Source: Achromobacter sp. MFA1 R4 (lineage in GTDB: Bacteria; Pseudomonadota; Gammaproteobacteria; Burkholderiales; Burkholderiaceae_B). From it: DNA of 64,000 nucleotides. The stretch is from contig NZ_LT707065.1 of assembly GCF_900156745.1 (NCBI RefSeq), positions 682,001-746,000 of the forward strand, given 5' to 3'. The notes beneath the pieces were generated by a model. It had not been told where the DNA came from and ran no database searches. It saw nothing but the letters and a program-made list of their open reading frames with translations. Of this stretch, positions 28,930 through 37,586 are shown one piece after another; position 1 is the first letter of the stretch; each line of letters begins with the position of its first letter. The translations under genes and the position numbers were made by a program.

Positions 28930-29688
28930 CTATGCCCTGCCCGCCGCCACGTTCACGCTGATCGCAATGATGAACACATTGAAGAAGAACGCGATGACGC
29001 CATGCGTCATGGCCAGCCGCCGCACGCGCCGGTTGACGATCTGCACGTCGGAGACCTGGAAGGTCATGCCCAGCACCACCGAGAAATAGGCGAAGTCCCA
29101 GTAGTCCGGGTCCTGCGTGCCCGGAAAATCCAGGCCCTTGTGCATGGCGCTGTCGTGCCCGTAGTAGCCGTGCGCATAGTGCAAGGCATAGATCATGTTC
29201 ATGTAGAGCCACGACAGCACGATGGTGACCGCGGCGGCCAGCATGTCCACGACGGCGCCGCCGCTGCCCTGCGCGCGCAGTTCGACCCACAGGGCGACCA
29301 GGACCATGCAGGACAGGGCCACGCTGCTCCAGAGCACGCCCGAGCGCCCCACATCGTGCTGGCGCGCATGCAGTCGCATCTGCGCCGGACTGGTGCGGGC
29401 GAAGACGCGCGCGGTGAGCACCAGGAAGACCAGCGCCCCCGCGTCAAAGCCGAGCAGGATGGACAGGCTGGGCGGCAGGCCGGCGGCGTCCAGCACGGCC
29501 GTCACCGCCAGCAGCAGGCCGGCGCACAGCATCAGCCTGCGGTGCGCGTGCAGGAACGGCAGGCGGTCGGGGAGCGACGCGTCGCGGGTGTCGGCGTCGG
29601 GGGTCCTGGCTTGCCGGGCGTTGTGATGCCGGGCCGTGTGGTTCCGGGCTTCGTGATCCCGGACCCTGTCATCCTTGGGCGGCTGCAT
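28930..29688 (-). CDS. DUF1345 membrane protein
   Basis: A 252-residue protein with five to six predicted membrane helices after a hydrophilic N-terminus of about 50 residues. It matches the DUF1345 pattern: LHYAHGYYG, a block near [23 protein letters not shown], and [25 protein letters not shown]. The function is unknown. The start has a good AGGAG ribosome-binding site. The N-terminal extension is His/Ala/Arg-rich because of a 15-base tandem repeat and is not part of the conserved domain. Confidence 0.8.
   Translation of the reverse strand: MQPPKDDRVRDHEARNHTARHHNARQARTPDADTRDASLPDRLPFLHAHRRLMLCAGLLLAVTAVLDAAGLPPSLSILLGFDAGALVFLVLTARVFARTSPAQMRLHARQHDVGRSGVLWSSVALSCMVLVALWVELRAQGSGGAVVDMLAAAVTIVLSWLYMNMIYALHYAHGYYGHDSAMHKGLDFPGTQDPDYWDFAYFSVVLGMTFQVSDVQIVNRRVRRLAMTHGVIAFFFNVFIIAISVNVAAGRA
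29608..29667 (-). repeat. 4 x 15-bp degenerate tandem repeat in the DUF1345 gene N-terminus
   Basis: Four consecutive 15-base units resembling GTGATGCCGGGCCGT encode five-residue units of the form H-x-A-R-x (for example [15 protein letters not shown]). They build the hydrophilic N-terminal extension ahead of the first membrane helix. Confidence 0.75.
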
Positions 29689-29756
29689 GGCGGGCTCCTG
29701 TCCGCGGCGCGGCCCCGGGCTGGTTTCGCGCCCGGCGCGCCGCGCAGGCCCTTACG

Positions 29757-30281
29757 CTAACCGATACCGAGCAAACCGGCCAGCGCGCCCCCGAACAGCA
29801 GCCACAGGGGATGGATGCGCGTGACGCTGCCCAGCAGCGCCACCGTGGCGGCGATGGCGCCGAGCAGCCAGGAATGCACCGAGGCCTCGGTGATGAGCGC
29901 CGCGCTGGCCGCGACCAGGCCCACGGTCATGGGGAAGATGCCCGCCTGGATGACGCCGCGCCACGGCCGGTCCTTGAAGCGTTCCCACAGCCCCAGCGCG
30001 AAGATGGTGATGAGGGACGACGGGCCGAACTTGGCGATGGTGGTGGCCAGCATGCCGGCCCAGCCGGCGACGTGCCAGCCGACCAGGGTGACGACCATCA
30101 GGTTGGGACCCGGCGCGGCCTGGCCCAGCGCGAAAAGCGCCGAGAAGTCCGCCGCCGTCATCCAGCCGTGCACGTCGACAACCTGGCGCTGCATCTCGGG
30201 CAGGATGGTGTTGCCGCCGCCGAAGGCCAGCACGGACAGCTCCGAGAAAATCAGGACGAGGGCGATCAGGGTGTGGATCAT
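29757..30281 (-). CDS. chrA: chromate transporter, second short-chain CHR subunit
   Basis: A 174-residue membrane protein equal to one half of a full-length ChrA. It shows the CHR motif FGGGNTILPEMQRQVVD near residue 20 and GQAAPGPNLMVVTLVGW around residue 50. Two such half proteins of opposite membrane orientation pair to export chromate, or in some bacteria to transport sulfate-like anions. Its ATG overlaps the stop of the upstream half gene by 4 bases. Chromate resistance is a family-level inference. Confidence 0.85.
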   Translation of the reverse strand: MIHTLIALVLIFSELSVLAFGGGNTILPEMQRQVVDVHGWMTAADFSALFALGQAAPGPNLMVVTLVGWHVAGWAGMLATTIAKFGPSSLITIFALGLWERFKDRPWRGVIQAGIFPMTVGLVAASAALITEASVHSWLLGAIAATVALLGSVTRIHPLWLLFGGALAGLLGIG

Positions 30282-30850
30282 CGGCGTTGCCTCCAGACCA
30301 TCAGGATGCTGAGCGGCGTCAGCACCGCCATGGTCGGCAGCAGCGGCACGCGCAGCACGGCGATGGCGATGAAACAGGCCGTGGCGACGACGCCCGCGAG
30401 CCAGTCGCGGCGCTTGACGACGGGCATGCCGATCTTGACCGCCATCGAGATCAGCAGCCCCGCGGCCGCGGCGGCCAGGCCGGCAAAAAGATGCTGGATG
30501 TGGGGGTCGTCCTGGAAGCGGTCGTACACCATGCCGAGCATGACGACGATGAGCGATGGCGCCAGGATCAGCCCCATCAGGGCGGCGAAGGCGCCGCGCG
30601 GGCCGCGGAATTTCATGCCCAGGGCCACGGACAGATTGATGATGTTGCCGCCCGGCAGGAACTGGCACAGGCCCAGCAGCTCGGTGAATTCGGCGCCGCT
30701 CAGCCAGCGGTGTTTTTCGACCACCATGCGGCGCGCCAGGGGCAAGGCGCCGCCGAAGGCGGTCAGGCCGAGCATCAGGAATCCTTGGAACAACTGGCCG
30801 CAAGTGGGAGGCGGCGGTAACCCGGCCGGCGGGGGGGGTGGGTGCTGCAT
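30278..30850 (-). CDS. chrA: chromate transporter, first short-chain CHR subunit
   Basis: A 190-residue membrane protein, the other half of a split CHR-family transporter. It has a proline-rich cytoplasmic start (PPPPPAGLPPPP), then LTAFGGALPLARRMVVEKHRWLSG and LCQFLPGGNIINLSV, the two CHR motifs. With its overlapping partner it should form a heterodimeric chromate efflux unit. It is divergently transcribed from a LysR-family gene that is the obvious candidate regulator. Confidence 0.85.
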   Translation of the reverse strand: MQHPPPPPAGLPPPPTCGQLFQGFLMLGLTAFGGALPLARRMVVEKHRWLSGAEFTELLGLCQFLPGGNIINLSVALGMKFRGPRGAFAALMGLILAPSLIVVMLGMVYDRFQDDPHIQHLFAGLAAAAAGLLISMAVKIGMPVVKRRDWLAGVVATACFIAIAVLRVPLLPTMAVLTPLSILMVWRQRR

Positions 30851-30973
30851 TCATGTGAAGTCTGGCCGGTGCGGAGCCGGCAATCGGGGCGGGCGCGGCG
30901 GCGCGCCAGGGGTGGATATCAGGATCGCAGCCTACGCTTCGTTCAAGATAATGTCTAATATATGGACGACTCA

Positions 30974-30994
30974 ATATTCATATCGACAAAATAT
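30974..30994. promoter_or_regulatory. LysR-type T-N11-A box in the chrA-lysR gap
   Basis: ATATT-N11-AATAT is a perfect dyad with the T-N11-A core expected of LysR-type binding sites, inside an AT-rich patch. It overlaps the ATG of the LysR gene itself and lies about 125 bases upstream of the first chr gene. This suits combined autorepression and control of the divergent pair. Confidence 0.45.
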
Positions 30995-31925
30995 GGCATC
31001 CGTAGACCTGCGGCTTTTGCGCTATTTCCTGGCCGTCGCCGAAGAAGCCCACCTGACCAAGGCCGCGGCCCGGCTGGGCATCCGCCAGCCGCCCCTCAGC
31101 CAACAGATCCGCGTGCTGGAAGCGGAGCTGGGCGTCACGCTGTTCCATCGGCTGCCGCGCGGCATGGAACTGACCGAAAGCGGGCGCGCGCTGCTGGACG
31201 ATGCGCGCAACATCATCGCGATGGTGGACCAGGCCGTGGACGGCGTGCGCCGCGTGTCGCAGGGCGAGGCCGGGCGGCTGACGGTGGGATTCACGGGATC
31301 GGCCGCGTTCCACCCGTTCGTGCCCGCGGTGATCCGGCGTTTCCGGGAGAGCGCGCCGCAAGTGCGCCTGGTGCTCGAAGAAAGCAGCACGGGCGAACTG
31401 CGCGAGGCCGTGGCCGAGGGGCGCATCGATGTGGCGTTCATCCGGGGCGCGCACGGCGCGGACCGCGGCGTGCAGATGGAAACCGTGCTTGAAGAGGCCA
31501 TGCTGGCGGCCTTTCCGGCGGACCATCCCGCGGTGAAGGGGCGTACGCGCACGCACATCGCCCTGTCGGAGCTGGCGGACGAGTCGCTCATCCTGTATCG
31601 CCGCCACAGCGGCCCGGGCCTGTACGACGCGATCATTACCGCATGCAGCGCCGAAGGCTTCAGCCCACGCGTGACGCAGGAGGCGCCCCGCATGCTGTCG
31701 ACGCTGAGCCTGGTGGCCGCGGGGCTGGGCGTGTCGCTGGTGCCGGCGTCGCTGCGCCGCGTGAACATCGAGGGCGTGGTGTACGTCAGCGTCACGCATC
31801 CCGCCGCGCTGCGCGCGCCGCTGAACCTGATCTGGCGGGACGAACCCCTGTCCGGCGCCGCCCGCAAGCTGATCGACCAGGCGCGGCGGCAACGTGACGA
31901 GCCGCAGGCGGGCGAAGGCCTCTGA
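30993..31925 (+). CDS. LysR-family transcriptional regulator
   Basis: 310 residues. An N-terminal winged helix-turn-helix (LRYFLAVAEEAHLTKAAARLGIRQPPLSQQIRVLEAELG) is followed by a LysR substrate-binding domain that begins near residue 90. It resembles the CatR/BenM-like group (VGFTGSAAFHPFVPAVIRRFRE). An in-frame ATG 42 bases upstream (30951) is an alternative start. It is divergent from the split chromate transporter, its probable target. The ligand is unknown. Confidence 0.88.
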   Translation: MASVDLRLLRYFLAVAEEAHLTKAAARLGIRQPPLSQQIRVLEAELGVTLFHRLPRGMELTESGRALLDDARNIIAMVDQAVDGVRRVSQGEAGRLTVGFTGSAAFHPFVPAVIRRFRESAPQVRLVLEESSTGELREAVAEGRIDVAFIRGAHGADRGVQMETVLEEAMLAAFPADHPAVKGRTRTHIALSELADESLILYRRHSGPGLYDAIITACSAEGFSPRVTQEAPRMLSTLSLVAAGLGVSLVPASLRRVNIEGVVYVSVTHPAALRAPLNLIWRDEPLSGAARKLIDQARRQRDEPQAGEGL

Positions 31926-32035
31926 GGCGCGCTGCCGGCGCCGGGGCGGCACGGCACCTGGAACGAGGCCCGGCGCCGGCCCGCCCTGCCCCGGCGCTAC
32001 ACTTGCCGCCACCGCATTTAGCACCCGCCTTATCC

Positions 32036-32854
32036 ATGCTTTCCGAATCCCCCATCGGCGTGTACGACTCCGGCGCCGGCGGCCTGAGCGTGCTGCGCGC
32101 GATCCGCGACGCGCTGCCCCATGAGCCGCTGCTGTACGTGGCCGACGCCGCCCACGTGCCGTACGGGGAAAAATCCCAGGAATTCGTCGAGCGCCGCGCC
32201 TGCGCGATTGCCGACTACTTTGTGTCCCGCCAGGCGCGCGCGATGGTGGTGGCCTGCAACACGGCCACGGCCGCCGCGATCTCGCTGCTGCGCCAGCGCC
32301 ATCCCGGGCTGCTCATCATCGGCGTCGAACCGGCCATCAAGCCCGCGGCGCACCTGACGCACACGGGCGTAGTGGGCGTCTTCGCCACGACCGGCACGCT
32401 CGCCAGCCCCAAGTTTGCCGCGCTGGCGCAACGCGAGGCGCCCGAAGTGCGCATCCTGCTGCGGCCCTGCCCGCAATGGGTGCGGCTGGTGGAACGGGGG
32501 GTCCTATCCGGACCCGAGGCCCAGGCCGCGGTGCACGCCCCGGTGGCCGAACTGCGCGAGGCCGGCGCGGACGTGCTGGTGCTGGGCTGCACGCACTTTC
32601 CTTTCCTGCGCGATCTGATCCAGGAGGCGGCCGGGCCGGGCGTCCCGCTGCTCGAGACGGGCGCCCCGGTGGCGCGCTGGCTGCGCCACCAGTTGCAGGA
32701 ACGCGGCCTGTTGCGCGGGCAAGGCCCCGGCACCCTGGCGCTGCAGACCACGGGGGAGGCTGCCGCGCTGTCCCGGCTGGCAAGCGGGCTGCTGGGCCAA
32801 GACCTGGTCGCGCAGGCCGTGCCCGAGCGCTGGCGGGGAACGCCCGCAGCTTGA
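32036..32854 (+). CDS. murI: glutamate racemase
   Basis: 272 residues. It converts L-glutamate to D-glutamate for peptidoglycan. The two catalytic cysteines are present in standard motifs: C74 in VVACNTATA and C185 in LGCTHFPFL. The N-terminal IGVYDSGAGGLSVL and HVPYGEK motifs are also clear. The ATG at 32036 is preferred over an upstream TTG because it lies just before the conserved region. It is a housekeeping gene transcribed singly. Confidence 0.95.
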   Translation: MLSESPIGVYDSGAGGLSVLRAIRDALPHEPLLYVADAAHVPYGEKSQEFVERRACAIADYFVSRQARAMVVACNTATAAAISLLRQRHPGLLIIGVEPAIKPAAHLTHTGVVGVFATTGTLASPKFAALAQREAPEVRILLRPCPQWVRLVERGVLSGPEAQAAVHAPVAELREAGADVLVLGCTHFPFLRDLIQEAAGPGVPLLETGAPVARWLRHQLQERGLLRGQGPGTLALQTTGEAAALSRLASGLLGQDLVAQAVPERWRGTPAA

Positions 32855-32940
32855 TCTGGCGCATCTTCCGGGCGGCGCCGGCGGGGCGAATGTGAGATAC
32901 ATTGGCAAGACCGCCCCACGGCCCGCACAAGGAAATGCCC

Positions 32941-33366
32941 ATGAAACGCATCCTGATCCCCGTCGACGGCTCGGAACCCGCGCTGAATGCGGTCAAGGCG
33001 CTGCTCGACGCCCGCCGCTACGATCCGGTCGAACGGGTCGACCTGCTGGCCGTGCAGCTTCCCCTGCAGGCCGGGGCCTTCGGCAGCGGACTGTCGCAGG
33101 AAGAGATCGACGCCTACCACCAGGAAGAAGGCGAGGCCGCGCTGCAGGCCGCCCGCGACCTGCTGACGCAGTCGGGGGTGCCGTTCGAGACCCACATCCT
33201 GGCCGGCTCTCCCGCCGAGACCATCGCCCGCGTGGCGGATGAAACCGGCGCCAACGAAATCTTCATGGGCACGCGCGGCCTGGGCTCGGTGTCGGCGCTT
33301 TTCATGGGCTCGGTCGCCACGGGCGTCCTGTCCCTGACCGACCTGCCCATCACGCTGGTCAAGTAA
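32941..33366 (+). CDS. universal stress protein (UspA family)
   Basis: A 141-residue single Usp domain. It starts with MKRILIPVDGSEPA and ends with the ATP-binding-type motif MGTRGLGSVSALFMGSVATGVL...LPITLVK. The ATG at 32941 is chosen because an AAGGA ribosome-binding site lies 7 bases before it; the upstream in-frame ATG at 32935 is too close. It is the first of two tandem Usp genes, 15 bases apart. Such proteins bind ATP and respond to starvation or stress. No partner is implied here. Confidence 0.9.
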   Translation: MKRILIPVDGSEPALNAVKALLDARRYDPVERVDLLAVQLPLQAGAFGSGLSQEEIDAYHQEEGEAALQAARDLLTQSGVPFETHILAGSPAETIARVADETGANEIFMGTRGLGSVSALFMGSVATGVLSLTDLPITLVK

Positions 33367-33381
33367 GGCAAAGGAGCACCC

Positions 33382-33810
33382 ATGCTGAACATCCTGGTTC
33401 CCGTCGACGGCTCCGAGAACGCCGACCGCGCCGTCGTGTACGCCCGCCGCCTTGCCCAAGGCGCCCAGTCCGCGCGCATCCACCTCCTGAACATCCAGAC
33501 GCCGCCGCGCGGGCGGGCCGGCGTGTCGCGGCTGATCACGCAAGAGATGATCAACGACTTCTACGCCCGCGAGGGCCAGGAGGCCACCGAATCGGCGCGC
33601 AAGCTGCTCAATGCGGCGGGCGTGGACTACGTGAGCCACGTCGTCTTCGGGCACGCGCCCACCGAAATCGCGGGCTATGCGCAGGACCATGGCTGCGCGC
33701 GCATCGTCATGGGCACGCGCGGCAACGGCAAGTTGCTCAACATCCTGATCGGCTCGGTCGCCAACCAGGTGGTGCAGCTGGCGCAGGTGCCGGTCACGCT
33801 GGTGAAGTAG
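33382..33810 (+). CDS. universal stress protein (UspA family)
   Basis: A 142-residue paralogue of the preceding gene, with the same organisation: [16 protein letters not shown] at the start and [25 protein letters not shown] near the end, the G-2x-G-9x-G-S/T type nucleotide loop. A clear AAGGAG ribosome-binding site precedes the ATG. Sequence identity with its neighbour is moderate, so this is an old duplication. It is probably co-transcribed with the first Usp gene, and perhaps with the lipoprotein gene 10 bases downstream. Confidence 0.9.
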   Translation: MLNILVPVDGSENADRAVVYARRLAQGAQSARIHLLNIQTPPRGRAGVSRLITQEMINDFYAREGQEATESARKLLNAAGVDYVSHVVFGHAPTEIAGYAQDHGCARIVMGTRGNGKLLNILIGSVANQVVQLAQVPVTLVK

Positions 33811-33820
33811 GCCAAAACCC

Positions 33821-35137
33821 ATGCACCCCCTGCGACTCGTGCTGGCGGCCGGCCTGGCGCTGTCGATGCTCGGCGGCTGCGGCGAGGTCGCCAAACTGCC
33901 CGTCGAAGCCGGCATGGGACCGAACCCCCAACTGCCTGCCCCCAACCCCACCCTCATTCCCACGGTGAACACGGCCAAGGCCGTGGGCTGGGCGCCGGGC
34001 GCGCAGCCGATACCCGCCCAGGGCCTGGCCGTGACGGCCTTTGCCAGCGGACTGGACCACCCGCGCTGGCTGTACGTGCTGCCCAACGGCGACGTCCTGG
34101 TGGCCGAGACCAACGCGCCGCCCAAGCCCGAGGACGCGCCCGGCGGCATCAAGCAATGGGCCGCCGGCCTGGTGATGAAGCGCGCCGGCGCAAAGACCGT
34201 CAGCGCCAACCGCATCACCCTGCTGCGCGATGCCGACCACGATGGGGTGGCCGAGACCCGCACGGCGCTGCTGGAAGGGCTGAACTCGCCGTTTGGGATG
34301 GCGTTCGTCGACGGCCATCTCTACGTGGCCAATGCCGATGCGGTCGTGCGCTATCCCTTCGAGCCGGGCCAGACCCGGATCACGGCGCCGGGCGTGCGGG
34401 TCACCGACCTGCCCGCGGGCCTGAACCACCACTGGACCAAGAACCTGATCGCCAGTCCGGACGGCGCCCGGCTGTATGTGTCCGTCGGCTCCAACAGCAA
34501 CGTGGGCGAAAACGGCCTGGACATCGAGGAGGGCCGCGCCGCGATCTGGGAACTGGACGTCGCCAGCGGGCAAAAGCGCCTCTACGCCACGGGCTTGCGC
34601 AATCCGGTGGGCATGGCCTGGGCGCCGGACGGCAAGACGCTTTGGACCGCCGTCAACGAGCGCGACGAACTCGGCAGCGACCTCGTGCCCGACTACATGA
34701 CCTCGGTGCGCGACGGGGGCTTCTATGGCTGGCCGTACAGCTATTTCGGCCAGCACGTCGACACCCGGGTGCAGCCCCCGCGGCCGGATCTGGTGGCGCG
34801 GGCCATCGTGCCCGACTATGCGCTGGGTCCGCACACCGCGTCGCTGGGGCTGGCCTGGTCGGGCGGCGCCGCGCTGCCGGAACCCTTTGTCCACGGCATG
34901 TTCGTGGGCCAGCACGGTTCCTGGAACCGCGATCCGCGCAGCGGCTACAAGGTGATCTTCGTGCCCTTCGACCAGAACCGGCCCAGCGGACCCGCGCGCG
35001 ACGTGCTGACCGGATTCCTGGACGACGCGGGGCAGGCGCAAGGCCGGCCGGTCGGCGTGGCCATCGACAAACGGGGCGGCCTGCTGGTGGCGGACGACGT
35101 GGGCAACGTGGTCTGGCGGGTAGCGCCCGCGCCCTAG
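33821..35137 (+). CDS. PQQ-dependent sorbosone dehydrogenase-like lipoprotein
   Basis: 438 residues. The N-terminus is a lipoprotein signal peptide with lipobox LGGC ([10 protein letters not shown]). The remainder is a beta-propeller like the glucose/sorbosone dehydrogenase family, with the motifs [43 protein letters not shown] and [12 protein letters not shown]. Relatives oxidise aldose sugars with pyrroloquinoline quinone. No PQQ-synthesis genes are in the window, so activity depends on outside PQQ or another cofactor. It is probably anchored to the outer membrane, facing the periplasm. Confidence 0.85.
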   Translation: MHPLRLVLAAGLALSMLGGCGEVAKLPVEAGMGPNPQLPAPNPTLIPTVNTAKAVGWAPGAQPIPAQGLAVTAFASGLDHPRWLYVLPNGDVLVAETNAPPKPEDAPGGIKQWAAGLVMKRAGAKTVSANRITLLRDADHDGVAETRTALLEGLNSPFGMAFVDGHLYVANADAVVRYPFEPGQTRITAPGVRVTDLPAGLNHHWTKNLIASPDGARLYVSVGSNSNVGENGLDIEEGRAAIWELDVASGQKRLYATGLRNPVGMAWAPDGKTLWTAVNERDELGSDLVPDYMTSVRDGGFYGWPYSYFGQHVDTRVQPPRPDLVARAIVPDYALGPHTASLGLAWSGGAALPEPFVHGMFVGQHGSWNRDPRSGYKVIFVPFDQNRPSGPARDVLTGFLDDAGQAQGRPVGVAIDKRGGLLVADDVGNVVWRVAPAP

Positions 35138-35184
35138 GCGCCGCCCCTACAATGGCCGCTCCCGAATTCCAGACTGGAGCGAGC

Positions 35185-35889
35185 ATGAGCACGGAAAAAG
35201 TGGCGATTCTCACGGCGGCCGGCAGCGGCATGGGCGCGGCGGCGGCCCGCAAGCTGGCGGCCGACGGTTACCGCATTGCGATTCTGTCGTCGTCAGGCAA
35301 GGGCGCAGCCCTGGCGCAGGAACTGGGCGGTCTGGGCGTCACGGGTTCGAACCGCTCGCCCGAGGACCTGTCCCGCCTGGTGGACGCCGCGCTGCAGAAG
35401 TGGGGCCGCGTGGATGCGGTGGTCAACAGCGCGGGCCACGGTCCCAAGGGCCCGCTGCTGGAGATCAGCGACGACGACTGGCACCTGGGCATGGAGTTCT
35501 ACCTGTTGAACGTGGTGCGCATCACGCGCCTGGTCGCGCCGGTGATGAAGCAGCAGCAGTCCGGCGCCATCGTCAACATCTCCACCTACGCCACCTTCGA
35601 GCCGGAAGCCCTGTTTCCGACGTCCGGCGTGTTCCGCGCCGGGCTGGCCGCCTTCACCAAGGTGTTTTCCGACGAATATGCGCAGCACAACGTGCGCATG
35701 AACAACGTGCTGCCGGGCTTTATCGACAGCCTGCCGGAAAAGGACGACCGCCGCGTGCGCATTCCGATGGGCCGCTACGGCACGGCGCAGGAGGTCGCGG
35801 ACCTGATCGCCTTCCTCGCGTCGGACGCGTCTACCTACATCACCGGGCAGAACATCCGCATCGACGGCGGCATCACGCGATCCGTGTAG
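35185..35889 (+). CDS. SDR-family protein with substituted catalytic Tyr and Lys
   Basis: A 234-residue Rossmann-fold protein of the short-chain dehydrogenase/reductase family. The dinucleotide motif reads TAAGSGMG (Gly replaced by Ala at its second position), the NSAG motif is kept, and the catalytic serine is S133 in NIST. The usual Tyr-x3-Lys is not there: the aligned positions are S147 and R151 (TSGVFRAGLAAF). The C-terminal IDGGITRSV is normal. It may be a reductase using a different mechanism, or a non-enzymatic NAD(P)-binding protein. A GGAG-type ribosome-binding site precedes the ATG. Confidence 0.85.
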   Translation: MSTEKVAILTAAGSGMGAAAARKLAADGYRIAILSSSGKGAALAQELGGLGVTGSNRSPEDLSRLVDAALQKWGRVDAVVNSAGHGPKGPLLEISDDDWHLGMEFYLLNVVRITRLVAPVMKQQQSGAIVNISTYATFEPEALFPTSGVFRAGLAAFTKVFSDEYAQHNVRMNNVLPGFIDSLPEKDDRRVRIPMGRYGTAQEVADLIAFLASDASTYITGQNIRIDGGITRSV

Positions 35890-36035
35890 GACGCCGCGGC
35901 GCGACGGCGCCAGCGCCAGCGCCAGCACCATGAGGATCATGCATTTGGCGTAGTCCCTCGTCCGAATGACGGTATTGAAGCCCGCCCCCGGCCTTTAGTA
36001 CCGTAGGTGTTCGCATTCGACGAGGTGCCTGGCGC

Positions 36036-37586
36036 ATGTCCGCTCTGCCGTCAGCGGCTGCGCCGCAATCCGCATCCCCCACCCCGGGCCAGGCCTCGCG
36101 CTTTCTGGCGCAGGCCACGTTCGGCCCCACGCCGGCCGATATCCAGGCCGTCGTGCGTGACGGGTACGCCGCCTGGCTGGACGCGCAGCTGGCGATGCCG
36201 CCGTCGCAGACGCATTTCGACTGGCTGCTGTTGCAGCAGAAGAACACCGAGGCTTTCAAGGGCAACGGCATCAACGCGCCGCTGGAATCCACGTTGTGGC
36301 GCAAATTCATCAGCGCGCCCGACCAGGTGCGCACGCGGGTCGCGTTTTCGCTGTCGGAGATCTTCGTCGTCGGCGTGTCATCCATCACCGCATCGTGGCC
36401 GCTTTTCGGCGCGGCGGGCTTCATGGACCTGCTGGCCGAGCACGCGCTGGGCAACTACCAGGACCTGCTGACCGCCGTGACGCGCAATCTCTCGATGGGC
36501 TGCATGCTGACGTATCGCGGCAACCGCAAGGAAGACCCCAAGACCGGCCGCCATCCCGACGAGAACTACGCGCGCGAGGTCATGCAGCTTTTCAGCATCG
36601 GCCTGCTGGAACTGGAACAGGACGGCACGGTGAAACGGGTCAACGGCGCGCCCGTGGAAACCTACACCAACGCCGACGTGCAAGGCCTGGCCAAGGTCTT
36701 CACCGGCTGGGACATCAACGGCCCGGAAACGGACGTGGAGTTCCACCGCCGTCCCATGGCGCTGAACAACGCCCTGCACTCCCTGTCGGAAAAGCGCTTC
36801 CTGGGCGCCGTCATCCCGCCCGGCACCGACGGCCACCTGTCGCTCAAGCGCGCCATGGAAGTCATCAGCGCCCACCCGAACGTGGGGCCATTCATCGGCA
36901 TGCAGCTCATCCAGCGCATGGTGACCAGCAATCCCAGTCCCGCCTACGTCGGCCGCGTGTCGGCCGTGTTCAACGACGACGGCCGGGGCCGGCGCGGCAA
37001 CCTGAAGGCGGTGGTGCGCGCCATCCTGCTGGATCCCGAGGCGCGCCAGCCGGACCTGGGCTCGCCCTACTGGGGCAAGGTGCGCGAGCCCATCCTGCGC
37101 TTTTCGGGCTGGGCGCGCGCCTTCGGGGCGACATCCACCAATGGCGAATGGGCCATGCCGGACACCACCGACAACACCATCCGGCTGGCACAGAGCCCGA
37201 TGCGGTCGGCGACGGTGTTCAACTTCTTCCGGCCGCGCTACGTGCCGCCGGTGACCGAACTGGCCCGGCGCCACCTGGTCGCGCCGGAACTGCAGATCAC
37301 GGACGAGACCAGCATCGCCGGCTACCTGAACTTCCTGGCGATCTACGCGGACCGCGGCTGGGAAGACCTGCAGGCCGACTACGCGCCGGAGATCGCGCTG
37401 GCCGGGAACCCGGAGGCGCTGGTGGCGCGCGTGGTGCTGCTGCTGGCAGGGGACGCCTTCAGCCCGCGCACGGCAGCCGCCATCGCCCAGGCGGTCGCCA
37501 CGCTGCCGCCGGACCGCCCGCGCGACCGGGTCCGCGCCGCCATCATGCTGGTGGCCGCCACCCCTGAATATCTGGTGCAGAAATGA
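36036..37586 (+). CDS. DUF1800 domain protein
   Basis: 516 residues, matching the DUF1800 family: FLAQATFGPTPADIQAV near the N-terminus, HPDENYAREVMQLFSIGLLEL in the middle, and VFTGWDI and FNFFRP further on. No signal peptide is evident at the chosen ATG, unlike many relatives. DUF1800 genes almost always sit beside a DUF1501 gene, as here, where its stop overlaps the next start (ATGA). The biochemical role of the pair is unknown; they are often linked to secreted or surface proteins. Confidence 0.85.
   Translation: MSALPSAAAPQSASPTPGQASRFLAQATFGPTPADIQAVVRDGYAAWLDAQLAMPPSQTHFDWLLLQQKNTEAFKGNGINAPLESTLWRKFISAPDQVRTRVAFSLSEIFVVGVSSITASWPLFGAAGFMDLLAEHALGNYQDLLTAVTRNLSMGCMLTYRGNRKEDPKTGRHPDENYAREVMQLFSIGLLELEQDGTVKRVNGAPVETYTNADVQGLAKVFTGWDINGPETDVEFHRRPMALNNALHSLSEKRFLGAVIPPGTDGHLSLKRAMEVISAHPNVGPFIGMQLIQRMVTSNPSPAYVGRVSAVFNDDGRGRRGNLKAVVRAILLDPEARQPDLGSPYWGKVREPILRFSGWARAFGATSTNGEWAMPDTTDNTIRLAQSPMRSATVFNFFRPRYVPPVTELARRHLVAPELQITDETSIAGYLNFLAIYADRGWEDLQADYAPEIALAGNPEALVARVVLLLAGDAFSPRTAAAIAQAVATLPPDRPRDRVRAAIMLVAATPEYLVQK

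Noticed and set aside
30962..31492. Separate 176-residue gene starting at an ATG at 30962
   Set aside because: It lies out of frame over the LysR gene and has no family motifs.
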